Source of the DNA: JBAVVD01 sp049697115
Lineage (GTDB): Bacteria; Acidobacteriota; Aminicenantia; Aminicenantales; UBA4085
DNA: 52,566 nt
Direction: 5' to 3'
Assembly: GCA_049697115.1 (NCBI GenBank)
Contig: JBAVVD010000024.1
Coordinates: 1 to 52,566 of the forward strand
Shown here: positions 42,601 to 50,344 of the stretch, piece by piece
Position numbering within the stretch: position 1 is the stretch's first letter
Layout: each line of letters opens with the position of its first letter
Notes under the pieces: model-generated
Seen by the model: the letters and a program-made list of their open reading frames with translations, nothing else
What the model was told of the DNA's origin: nothing
Database searches by the model: none
Translations under genes and position numbers: made by a program

Positions 42601-45600
42601 AATCCCAGGTCAGCGGCGATGTCAGTAAAGACCAATTTTATGTCCGCAAGGAAAGGGAAGAGACAAAGTCAGAGCTGTCGATTCCCATCAAGATCGGCCA
42701 TAAAGTCATCGGCATCCTGGACATCCAAAGCGACCTGTACAACGCCTTTGACGAGCAGGATGTGGCGGCCATGGAAACTCTGAGCACTCAGATTGCCTCG
42801 GCCATCCGGAACGCCCAGCTCTACAAGCAGGCCCAACAGGAAATAATGGAGAGGAAAAAAGCCGAAGAGGAGCTTGAAAAAAGGCAAAAATACCTGGCTT
42901 CGGTTTTACACAATACGCCCAACGCCATCGTCACCACGAATGCTTCGCACTTCATTACCGAATGGAATCCAGGCGCTGAGAAAATCTTTCAATTCACCCG
43001 GGATGAAGTCCTGGGCAAAAACGTCGATGATATCGTTACTCAACCGGATGTCCTGCAGGAAGCCGATAAACTCACCAAAATGACCCTGTCCGGTAAAAGC
43101 GTCCAGCCCTTTGAAACCATTCGCTACCGAAAAGACAGATCGCCGGTCAACATCATTGTCGCCAGTTCCCCGATTATGATCGGAAATTCTATGGAAGGAG
43201 CCGTGGCCGTCTACACAGACATTACCGAACGGAAAAAGGCCGCGGAGGAGATCGAAAAGCGACAAAAATATCTGGCATCTGTCCTGTACAATACTCCCAG
43301 CGCCATCGTCACGGCGGATTCTTCCCATCGCATCACGGATTGGAATCCGGGCGCCGAAAGAATCTTCGGCTATTCGCGCAACGAAGTCCTTGGAAAAAAT
43401 CTCGACGAGGTTGTGGCCAGAGCAGATGTCATGTCCGAAGCCACAGAGTTAACAAAAACAACCCTTGCCGGGCAGAACATCCCGCCTCGAGAAGCCATCC
43501 GTTATCGAAAGGACGGCACAGCCATCAATGTAATTCTGGCCGGCTCTCCCATTAAAATCGGCGATAAGCTGGAAGGAACCGTTTTTGTCTATACAGATAT
43601 CACCGAGCGTAAAAAGGCCGAAGAAGCCATTCAAATGGAGGCGGCGAAGCTTTCGGCAATGATTTCGGGCATGGAGGAGGGTGTCATCTTTGTGGACAGC
43701 GAGGACCGCATCCTTGAAGTCAATGAATACTTTCTCAAGCTTTTCCAGAAAGATAAGTCCGAGATGATCGGCCGGACACTCTGGGATTTTGACTCTCAAC
43801 TGACGGCCCCTGAAATCCGCAATGCCATCGCTGACTTCAAGAGCAAACCCTTCGCTGTGCCCTCGATCCTTGAGATGCCTTTTCAGGACCTGGAAACCAT
43901 CTTCCGGCTCCAGCCCGTCTATCTCCACGACCAATATGAGGGCGTGATCATCAATCTGATTGACGTCACCGAACTCGTGCAGACCCGAAAAGAGGCCCAG
44001 GAAGCCAGCCGGGCCAAAAGCGAGTTTCTGGCCAATATGAGCCATGAAATTCGCACACCCATGAACGGTATTTTCGGCATGACCGAACTCATGCTTGAAA
44101 CCGAGCTGACCCAGGAGCAGAAGGAATTCATGGAGGCCGTCAAATCCTCTGCCGAGTCTCTGATGAACATCATCAATGATATTCTCGACTTTTCCAAGAT
44201 CGAGGCCAAGAAAATAGAGTTTGAATCCATCCACTTTAACCTCCGCGACACGATCCACGGCATGGTTTCCAGCGTGGCCTTTCAGGCCGAAAGAAAAAGG
44301 CTCGAGCTGGCCTATCATATTCCAGCGGAAATACCCGACAGAGTTGCCGGAGATCCGGGCCGGCTCCGCCAGATATTGACCAATCTTTTGGGCAATGCCA
44401 TCAAGTTCACCAGCCAGGGAGAAGTGGTGGTCTCCCTCGATATCGAATCCCAGAAAGAGGATAAAATCTGGCTCCACTTTTCCATCCGGGACACTGGGAT
44501 CGGCATCCCCGCCGACAAACTCAAAGCGATATTTGATCCTTTCGCCCAGGCCGACACTTCCACGACGCGGGTCTATGGAGGGACCGGCCTTGGCCTGGCC
44601 ATCGCTTCCCAGCTTGTGGGCCTGATGGGGGGCAAAATCTGGGCTGACAGCGAACTCGGACGAGGGAGCACATTTGACTTTATTCTCCCTCTGGAACTCC
44701 AGAAAGGCGCCGAGGAAGAGCCTCTACCCATTAAGTTCAATGATATCAAGGGAATCTCGGTGCTCGTTGTGGATGACAACGCCACCAACCGGCGCATACT
44801 CAAAGAAATGCTGACAAATTGGAATATGAAACCCACGGTAGCTGAAAGCGCAAGAGAAGCCCTGGAAATTCTCAAAGACGCCAGGAAAGCGGGAAAGACG
44901 TTTCAGTTGATCCTGATCGACGCGAATATGCCGGAAATGGACGGCTTTGCCCTTGCGGAGGAAATCAAAAAGCATCCTGAATTGGATAAAGCCTTCATCA
45001 TGATGCTGAGTTCGGCGGGCTTCCGCGGCGACGCCATGCGCTGCCGAAAACTGGGTTTGTCCGCTTACCTGACCAAGCCCATCAAGCAGTCCTACCTCCT
45101 GGACGCCATCATGCTTGCCCTCGGCACTCCTCTTCAAAAAGGGGAGGAATCTCCTCTCATCACCCGCTACACCCTGAAAAAAGCCAGGAAACAGTATCAT
45201 ATGCTCCTGGCTGAGGATAACATCATCAATCAGAAACTCGCCAGCTATATTCTCGAAAAGAGAGGGCACAAAGTCCATATCGCCTGGAACGGCCTGGAAG
45301 TGCTGGAGGCCCTGGAGAAAGACTCTTTCGACTGTATCCTCATGGATGTTCAGATGCCCAAGATGGACGGCTATCAAGCGACGGCGGCTATCCGAAAAAA
45401 AGAAATGGAAACCGGAGGCCACATTCCCATTGTGGCCATGACCGCCCATGCGATGGTCGGAGATCGAGAGAAATGTCTGGAGTCGGGGATGGACGATTAC
45501 ATCGCCAAGCCTCTCAAGCCTTACGACCTTATAAAGACAATCGATTACGCCGTGAATAAGATCAACAAGGAACTCAAGGAGCGCAAGGAAACCGAATCAT

Positions 45601-45602
45601 AA
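39657..45602 (+). CDS. Giant hybrid two-component sensor kinase (propeller, GAF, three PAS, kinase, two receivers)
   Basis: A 1981-residue membrane signalling protein. Order: signal/anchor (about 20-45); 14 two-component-regulator propeller repeats (about 50-690, motif 'LWIGTxGGGLNxFD', spacing about 46 residues); Y_Y_Y domain; one membrane helix (about 837-855); coiled coil; GAF (about 885-1055); three PAS domains (about 1070-1440); HisKA with phospho-acceptor His1463 ('NMSHEIRTPMNG'); HATPase with 'NAIKF', 'DTGIGI' and 'GGTGLGLAI'; receiver 1 (Asp1755, 'LIDANMPEMDG'); receiver 2 (Asp1897, 'LMDVQMPKMDG'). There is no DNA-binding output or HPt, so phosphate must pass to a separate partner. 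The first ATG follows GGGGAGGAAAAG. The propeller probably senses carbohydrate-like ligands; that is family inference. Confidence 0.93.
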   Translation: MGKNQNGSKGILHLHRRICSNNILFLIKAACLSLLISFILPSFLPAQGLPVKFQHLSIDEGLSQNSVLCIFQDRKGFLWFGTEGGLNRYDGYKFKVYKYRSDDPESLSDNSVWTIFEDSQGTLWIGTLGGLNRFDRGTEKFTRYPHDPQNPNSLSHNSVYAIDEDRQGILWIGTDGGGVNALNPQTKKFTHYQHDPAQPESLSHNSVHAILEDREGVLWFATYGGLNKFNRETKSFTHYRNDPKDPFSLSHDHVHSITEDRKGDLWVGTLGGGLNSFDSKTGKFIRYLHDPNDSKSLSDNTVYSVYQDRSGILWIATYSGINAFNPEEKNFTCYQHSPDDPNSLSFDYSVSIYEDRLGVLWFGTRGGGVNKYDREKKKFALYQNQPGNPNSLSQSNARSILEDRSGLLWIGTESAGLNRFDRNTNTYAHYLNNPRDPYSLSNNSVYSLYEDRFGILWIGTYGGGLNKFDKEKNRFIRYPHDPNDPGSLSHNSVRTIFEDSSGELWIGTDGGGLNKFDRQKDRFIRYQNDPNDPESLSHNFIRSIYEDSSSVLWIGTFGGGLNRFDREHERFIHYSADPGNPRSLCNNYIMFISEDRTGNLWIGTNGGGLNKFNRNEETFTCYTEKEGLPDDAVYGILIDEGGNIWVSTNKGLSRLNPPTGKFKNYDVTDGIQGNEFNGGSCYKSRSGEMFFGGINGLTSFFPENIRDNPHIPPIAITDFLIFNKSVRIGKGEKGETFLAKAISETSEINLSYRDRVISFEFSALHFAAPEKNEYAYIMEGLEKEWNYVRNRRFVTYTNLPARNFTFRVKGSNNDGVWNENGIALKIKVIPPFWQTRWFQGIALLAVLLMIGSAYKVRTRSIRIRNVQLEERVRQRTSELQQEITERKKLEEAAQRQAARTFLIYEVGKRVSRELELDELLQAIVTTTCETFNYYGVMLLLLDEETNELVLKAITGGYVGTFPMDLRIAMGQGLIGTAAATHKSQVSGDVSKDQFYVRKEREETKSELSIPIKIGHKVIGILDIQSDLYNAFDEQDVAAMETLSTQIASAIRNAQLYKQAQQEIMERKKAEEELEKRQKYLASVLHNTPNAIVTTNASHFITEWNPGAEKIFQFTRDEVLGKNVDDIVTQPDVLQEADKLTKMTLSGKSVQPFETIRYRKDRSPVNIIVASSPIMIGNSMEGAVAVYTDITERKKAAEEIEKRQKYLASVLYNTPSAIVTADSSHRITDWNPGAERIFGYSRNEVLGKNLDEVVARADVMSEATELTKTTLAGQNIPPREAIRYRKDGTAINVILAGSPIKIGDKLEGTVFVYTDITERKKAEEAIQMEAAKLSAMISGMEEGVIFVDSEDRILEVNEYFLKLFQKDKSEMIGRTLWDFDSQLTAPEIRNAIADFKSKPFAVPSILEMPFQDLETIFRLQPVYLHDQYEGVIINLIDVTELVQTRKEAQEASRAKSEFLANMSHEIRTPMNGIFGMTELMLETELTQEQKEFMEAVKSSAESLMNIINDILDFSKIEAKKIEFESIHFNLRDTIHGMVSSVAFQAERKRLELAYHIPAEIPDRVAGDPGRLRQILTNLLGNAIKFTSQGEVVVSLDIESQKEDKIWLHFSIRDTGIGIPADKLKAIFDPFAQADTSTTRVYGGTGLGLAIASQLVGLMGGKIWADSELGRGSTFDFILPLELQKGAEEEPLPIKFNDIKGISVLVVDDNATNRRILKEMLTNWNMKPTVAESAREALEILKDARKAGKTFQLILIDANMPEMDGFALAEEIKKHPELDKAFIMMLSSAGFRGDAMRCRKLGLSAYLTKPIKQSYLLDAIMLALGTPLQKGEESPLITRYTLKKARKQYHMLLAEDNIINQKLASYILEKRGHKVHIAWNGLEVLEALEKDSFDCILMDVQMPKMDGYQATAAIRKKEMETGGHIPIVAMTAHAMVGDREKCLESGMDDYIAKPLKPYDLIKTIDYAVNKINKELKERKETES

Positions 45603-45658
45603 CCGGCAGCCATTCCCCACCGTCCATCCGGACTTCAGGTGGAAACTCAGAGGATCGT

Positions 45659-45829
45659 TCAGAAATCCCCAGAGGGTGGCGGTTTCTGTGGGCCGCCCCG
45701 TTTCTGTGCCAGACGTCTCAGCATCTCCCTGATATCTTTAATTCCTTTATAGGCCACATACAGGGTCACTGTCGAGTACCAGAGGACACAGAAGGCCGTA
45801 ATCACCAGCCAGAACCACTGGCCGTTCAT
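45659..45829 (-). CDS. Symporter small accessory protein
   Basis: A 56-residue protein too short for most gene finders. It has one hydrophobic helix (about residues 4-27, 'FWLVITAFCVLWYSTVTLYVAY') and a basic C-terminus ('IREMLRRLAQKRGG'). Its ATG overlaps the symporter stop by 4 bp (ATGA), so translation is coupled. Such small single-span proteins regularly follow sodium/solute symporter genes and are annotated as accessory subunits; whether they stabilise or regulate the transporter is not known to me. A longer frame covering the same stretch is rejected because it antisenses nothing but overlaps the symporter out of frame. Confidence 0.82.
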   Translation of the reverse strand: MNGQWFWLVITAFCVLWYSTVTLYVAYKGIKDIREMLRRLAQKRGGPQKPPPSGDF

Positions 45830-47319
45830 GTCGTTCCTCCCTTTGAAGGTTGAGGCCGAGCTTGGGATTTGAGGAGCGAGCCCACAACCATGGCCAGAGC
45901 GGCCATCACATACGTCGCAATTCCGGAGTAATAAGGCCCGACATTCTTCTTGGCGAAGTCCGCTGTGGCCGGCACCTGCTCCAGGATGAGGTAGAGGACG
46001 GGAATCAGGGCGCCGAAAATGATGGCTCCGGATGCTCCCCAGCTGTTCGACCGCCTCCAGTAACAACAGGCTATCAGCAGGACGGACATACTCGAAAGAT
46101 AAATCGTCCCGGTCACGCCGAGATAGGTCCAGAGGTCTCCTTTCAGCGGGTACCAAAGCCCGTAGATCATGAGAAAAACACCGATCACGGCCACAATGGC
46201 CCGGTTCCAGAGGAGGCCTTTCTTCTCTGACCAGCGTTTTTTTCGAAATGGGGCCAGGATATCGTTGTAAATGACGCTCCCCCAGGTGATCATATAGGAA
46301 GAATCGGTGGACATATCCGCGGCCAGCATGGCGGCGATCACAATCCCCATAAGCCCCACCGGCACAAACGAACTGAGAAATAAGGGCATGGCATGAAGCG
46401 TGTTCCCTCCAACTTGCTGTGGAGTCAGAATGGCCAGAGCCGCGATGCCCCAGATTCCGGGAATCAGAAAGCGGGCCACGAAAAAGAAGCTGGTGCGGGT
46501 GTAGATTCTCATTCCTGTTCGGCTGTCTCTGGAGGACAGGAGGCGGATGATGACAGTCTGCCAGGTGAGAACCGCGGCCAGGTTGAGAAAAGCATTGAAA
46601 AGCACATACTCCCAGCCCATGGTCTTGTTGACAAATGGATTAAATCCTCCGGCCCCGTAGTGCTGGACAACAGCGCCGACCAGCCGGCCCCACCCCACTT
46701 TCACCAGGATCAAAACAGTGACGAGAATCAGGCCCGTGCTCATGACGATAAACTGCAAAAAGTCTGTGACCAGAACAGAGAGCATGCCGCCGAGAATCGT
46801 GTATACGGCGACGAGAACGAGCAAAGTCGTCATCATGATTTCCAGAAGATAAGTCCCGCTCAGTCCGGTGACCTTAACCAGAAATTCGCCGCCTGTGCGC
46901 AGAAATATGCCCATATTGAGAAGGCCGCCCAGGATGATGACCACGCCAGCGGCCCAGCGGATGCGGGGCCCGAATTTTTTTTCAAAAAGCTCGGGAATGG
47001 TCATCACACCGGAGTCACGCAGCGGTTTGATACAGAATCCGGTGACGCCGACAAGGAACATGGCCAGGGCCTGCAGAATTCCCGGAGTGGCTCCGGCAAA
47101 ACCTTTCTCATAGCCGTTCTGAGCCGTATACATGCAGGTCACAATTCCAAACTCTGTGGCGGCCAGCGAAGCAATGCCCAGATAGACGTTCATTTCCCTT
47201 CCGGCAATCAGAAAATCCTCCACCCGCCCGACATATTTCCGGACCATGATTCCGACCACCATGGTTGCTGCCAGGTAGAGTCCAACCACGCTGCCGTCGA
47301 TCCAGGAAAAATTGGTCAT
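45826..47319 (-). CDS. Sodium:solute symporter (SSS family)
   Basis: A 497-residue inner-membrane transporter with about 13 helices of the LeuT fold. N-terminal 'WIDGSVVGLYLAATMVVGIMVRKYVGRVEDFLIAGREM' is the SSS start with the conserved 'D/EdFfiAGR' motif. Other marks are 'GVMTIPELFEKKFGPRIRW', 'TILGGMLSVLVTDFLQFIVM' and 'AAMLAADMSTDSSYMITWGSVIYNDI', the last holding the serine-rich Na+ site. It imports an organic solute with Na+; the substrate (sugar, amino acid, pantothenate-like) cannot be told from sequence. ATG 47319 follows GGAGAAGATC. A small accessory subunit is encoded in overlap downstream. The gene is divergent from the decarboxylase at 47533, which might act on the imported amino acid. 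Confidence 0.9.
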   Translation of the reverse strand: MTNFSWIDGSVVGLYLAATMVVGIMVRKYVGRVEDFLIAGREMNVYLGIASLAATEFGIVTCMYTAQNGYEKGFAGATPGILQALAMFLVGVTGFCIKPLRDSGVMTIPELFEKKFGPRIRWAAGVVIILGGLLNMGIFLRTGGEFLVKVTGLSGTYLLEIMMTTLLVLVAVYTILGGMLSVLVTDFLQFIVMSTGLILVTVLILVKVGWGRLVGAVVQHYGAGGFNPFVNKTMGWEYVLFNAFLNLAAVLTWQTVIIRLLSSRDSRTGMRIYTRTSFFFVARFLIPGIWGIAALAILTPQQVGGNTLHAMPLFLSSFVPVGLMGIVIAAMLAADMSTDSSYMITWGSVIYNDILAPFRKKRWSEKKGLLWNRAIVAVIGVFLMIYGLWYPLKGDLWTYLGVTGTIYLSSMSVLLIACCYWRRSNSWGASGAIIFGALIPVLYLILEQVPATADFAKKNVGPYYSGIATYVMAALAMVVGSLLKSQARPQPSKGGTT

Positions 47320-47532
47320 TGTTCAGATCTTCTCCATGATCGTTCCGGTGAATTCTCGCTTATAATGCGGGCTTTTTATTTTTCCTCTGCCGGATGGGCA
47401 ATCACTTTATCACAGCGAAATGAGCCGGTCAATGGACCGGATTTGGAAATGCTTCCGTTATTGCATTTGACGGACTTTTTGTATAAGGGGACTTTCTAAT
47501 TTATAATAACTTCAGAATCACAAAGGTGAAAA

Positions 47533-48948
47533 ATGAAAAACATATCGAATCTTGAATTAACTCCTGAAGCCATGCGGGAGATGGGAAAGGAAGCCGTTCG
47601 GGCCGTAGTGGACTATATCACCGCCCTCCCTCAATCTCCCCGCTGCAACCTGGAGGGTGCCGAGGAAATTGTCCGGAGCCTCAGGGAGTCCCCGCCGGAG
47701 CAAGGCACACCTTTCTCCGCTCTTCTCGACTACTTTATGAACACGGTGATTCCTCTGTCCATCAACACGGCTCATCCCGCCTATATAGGGTATATCCCTG
47801 GCGGCGGTCTCTATCCATCGGCCGTCGCCGATTTTCTTGGAGCCGCCACCAATCGGTTCACGGGTACCTGGTTCGCCGCCCCTGCCGCCGCGCGCCTGGA
47901 GACCAATGTCCTGGAGTGGTTCACCCAGTGGATGGGCTATCCGGAATCCGCACGGGGCATTTTCACCAGCGGCGGCTCCCTGGCCAGTTTCAGCGCCATT
48001 GTGACCGCCAGAAAACACCTCCTGGGAGACGACCTCAGCCGCGGAACTATCTATGCGTCCAATCAAACCCATCACTGCCTTCCGAAAATGGCCGGTCTGG
48101 CCGGTATTCCAGAAAAAAATTTTCGGCTCCTGGAAGTGGACCGGAACTTTCGGGCCATCCCGGACCTCTTTGAAAAGGCCATTCAGTCCGACCGGGAAAA
48201 AGGGTTAAAGCCTTTTCTTCTCATCGGCAATGCCGGAACGACCAATACCGGAGCTGTCGATCCCCTGACAGAGCTTTTCTCCCTGGCGAATCGCTTCGGA
48301 CTCTGGTATCACATCGATGCGGCTTACGGAGGCTTTTTTAATCTGTGCACGGAAGGGAAGAAAAAGCTCGCCGGAATCGAACTCTCGGACTCCGTTGTCC
48401 TTGATCCCCACAAGGGTCTTTTCCTGCCTTACGGAGTGGGCTGCCTGCTGGTCAAAAATGGAGATCTCCTGCGCCGAGCCCATCAGATGACGGCGGAATA
48501 CCTTCAGGATTATCAAACGCCCGAGGGCGAAATCAATGCGGCCGATTATTCCCCGGAGCTGTCCCGGTCCTATCGCGGGCTGCGCGTCTGGCTTCCTCTG
48601 AAATTATTCGGCGTCCGGGCCTTCCGCGAAAATCTTTCTGAAAAACTGCACCTGGCTCAATGGTTGTACGCAAAATTCCTGAAGGAGCCGGGAATGGAAT
48701 GCTTCTCGGTTCCCGACCTATCCGTTGTGGCCTTCCGTTTCCAGCCGAAATCAGGGGATGCAGATGACTTCAACCGCAGGCTGCTCCGGAAGATTATTAA
48801 AAGCCAGAGGCTCTTTCTCTCCTCGACACTGCTCAGAGGGAAGTTCATGCTCCGGGCCTGCATTCTCAGCTTCCGGACGCATCAGACTGAAGTCGAAGAG
48901 GCTTTCGAAATTATCACTTCCGAAGCCCGAAAGTTCCCGGAGGCCTAG
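47533..48948 (+). CDS. PLP-dependent amino-acid decarboxylase (group II, aromatic-L-amino-acid type)
   Basis: A 471-residue cytoplasmic enzyme of fold type I. The N-terminal three-helix segment contains 'HPAYIGYIPGGGLYPSAVADFLGAATNRF'; the substrate-clamp region 'SGGSLASFSAIVTAR' binds cofactor phosphate. 'IGNAGTTNTGAVDPL' and 'HIDAAYGGF' (Asp contacting the pyridine nitrogen) follow, and the Schiff-base lysine is Lys294 in 'LDPHKGLFLPYG'. Residues after 370 make the small C-terminal domain. Features match tryptophan, tyrosine or DOPA decarboxylases rather than glutamate decarboxylase. Possible roles are tryptamine/tyramine production or amine-linked acid tolerance. It begins at ATG 47533 after AAGGTG. 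Confidence 0.88.
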   Translation: MKNISNLELTPEAMREMGKEAVRAVVDYITALPQSPRCNLEGAEEIVRSLRESPPEQGTPFSALLDYFMNTVIPLSINTAHPAYIGYIPGGGLYPSAVADFLGAATNRFTGTWFAAPAAARLETNVLEWFTQWMGYPESARGIFTSGGSLASFSAIVTARKHLLGDDLSRGTIYASNQTHHCLPKMAGLAGIPEKNFRLLEVDRNFRAIPDLFEKAIQSDREKGLKPFLLIGNAGTTNTGAVDPLTELFSLANRFGLWYHIDAAYGGFFNLCTEGKKKLAGIELSDSVVLDPHKGLFLPYGVGCLLVKNGDLLRRAHQMTAEYLQDYQTPEGEINAADYSPELSRSYRGLRVWLPLKLFGVRAFRENLSEKLHLAQWLYAKFLKEPGMECFSVPDLSVVAFRFQPKSGDADDFNRRLLRKIIKSQRLFLSSTLLRGKFMLRACILSFRTHQTEVEEAFEIITSEARKFPEA

Positions 48949-48999
48949 CGCCGGCCAAAAAGACAATAGAAGAAATGTCTTTGATCCTAGAAAAAAAGA

Positions 49000-49051
49000 A
49001 TCCTGAGCGGTCGGATGATTATTGTTCTTTTTTCGCTCGACCGCTCAGGAT
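49000..49051 (-). terminator. Rho-independent terminator for the outer-membrane barrel gene
   Basis: A perfect 14-bp inverted repeat, ATCCTGAGCGGTCG (49000-49013) with CGACCGCTCAGGAT (49038-49051), encloses a 24-nt loop. Read on the minus strand the stem is followed by TTCTTTTTTTCT (48999-48988), a good U-tract, so it ends transcription of the 49078-50109 gene. On the plus strand no T run follows, so it serves the decarboxylase gene less well. The long loop is unusual. Confidence 0.75.
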
Positions 49052-49077
49052 ATTCTGGTCTTTAATACCGCGGTGAA

Positions 49078-50109
49078 TTATATAAGGTTGAAATGGAAGA
49101 TAATGGAAACAGAGACTCCAAAGGCATTGAGATTAAAGGCCGCTTCCCTTACGTTTTTATACCAAGTCGGTTTGGTTTCAGATAGAGTCACTTCGGAATA
49201 ATCTTTATTGAAATAAGAACTATGCCATTCATAATACCACATCTTCCCCGACTCGCTGCCTGAACCTGAAAGCGTGTCATCATAATACCAGCCCACCAAT
49301 TCGTGCCAATATCTCAATCGGTCATTCCAGCTCCAGGAAACGTCGCCCTCCCAATTTTTGAAATTCACCAGCCTCCCGAACAGCTCGAAGGCAATTCCGA
49401 CGCTTTGAGAAAGATTCATCTTCAGGCCGATTCCGCCGTGAAAACCCAGAGCATTGCATGTGGCTTTCTGCGTGGCTTCGCTGTTGTAGGAATAGTCAAA
49501 TTCTTCATTCCAGTAATACCAGGAATCCCATCCCCAATTGTCAGTGTAATCATTTGATTGAGTGGCATTCAGCTTTCCCATGTAGTAGCCGAGTCCGCCA
49601 AATCCATAAAAACTCATTGAATTCATGGGCACAAAGAAATACAGGGTGAATCGAATCGGAATGGCACTCATTGTGTATTTCATCGTATAGATATCTTCCT
49701 CATCTTCCCAATCAGTTCCGTACCAGGGATAACCTGTATAGCTCCAAGCGTATGAATAGTCGCCGTCATTCGTCGCGCGGATATAGCCTGAACCGATGCC
49801 GAATCCGAAGTTCTGGCCGAAAGTCAAGATCAGGTCAGCCTCAAAATTCATAGCGGTCGACATTTTTTTCCAGTTAAAAGTCGTCGAGTAATTGGTTACA
49901 CTTCCCAGATCTGAATAATACTCCTGGTATCCCAATCGAGCTTTCTCTATGTCACCGCCGCCGTTGAACAAAAGCCCCATTCCACCGCCGAATTTAAAGC
50001 TGAGCCCGACATTGCCGTTGGCGGCTTCCGCGGTGTTGAAGGAGATAAAGACCGCAAAGACCAATAGACCCAAAAAGACCATCGCTTTTTTAATTTTCTT
50101 GTGAATCAT
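49078..50109 (-). CDS. Trp/Tyr-rich outer-membrane beta-barrel protein
   Basis: A 343-residue protein with a signal peptide (about 1-29, '...SFNTAEAANG') followed by a strand-rich domain of alternating aromatic and small residues typical of 8-12-stranded outer-membrane barrels: 'NVGLSFKFGGGMGLLF', 'MNFEADLILTFGQNFGFGIGSGYI', 'MSFYGFGGLGYYMGKL', 'GFHGGIGLKMNLSQSVGIAFELFGRL'. It ends in 'FHFNLI'; the last residue is Ile rather than the frequent aromatic. Several loops are exceptionally rich in Trp, Tyr, Asp and Ser ('WDSWYYWNEEFDYSYN'). I chose ATG 50109 behind GGGGGTCT; the longer frame needs a TTG start over the ribosome site. Function unknown; possibly surface adhesion or a porin. Confidence 0.78.
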   Translation of the reverse strand: MIHKKIKKAMVFLGLLVFAVFISFNTAEAANGNVGLSFKFGGGMGLLFNGGGDIEKARLGYQEYYSDLGSVTNYSTTFNWKKMSTAMNFEADLILTFGQNFGFGIGSGYIRATNDGDYSYAWSYTGYPWYGTDWEDEEDIYTMKYTMSAIPIRFTLYFFVPMNSMSFYGFGGLGYYMGKLNATQSNDYTDNWGWDSWYYWNEEFDYSYNSEATQKATCNALGFHGGIGLKMNLSQSVGIAFELFGRLVNFKNWEGDVSWSWNDRLRYWHELVGWYYDDTLSGSGSESGKMWYYEWHSSYFNKDYSEVTLSETKPTWYKNVREAAFNLNAFGVSVSIIFHFNLI

Positions 50110-50344
50110 ACAGACCCCCAAAATAAAATTTTAAAATCATGCTCTTTTACATATCACAGCTAAAATTAAAATTCAATTAATTTTTGAAAAATTTTACTGT
50201 CTGATTTAGACAACACGATCGGCACGAAAATTGCAACCTGACCGTCCGACGCATTTGACAGAGAACTGAGGGAAATTCAGGACATTTCCCCAGAATGGCC
50301 TTGGATTGACATCCCAGGTTTGCCGTGATAGAAAATGGAGCATC

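Noticed and set aside
46393..47499. Open frame of 368 codons antisense to the sodium symporter
   Set aside because: Charged, low-complexity composition with no domain; the symporter on the minus strand is unmistakable.
50306..50334. TTGACA-N17-TAGAAA before the GT39 gene
   Set aside because: The predicted transcript would start at about 50341, after the GGAG ribosome site at 50337-50340, so it does not fit the gene start.
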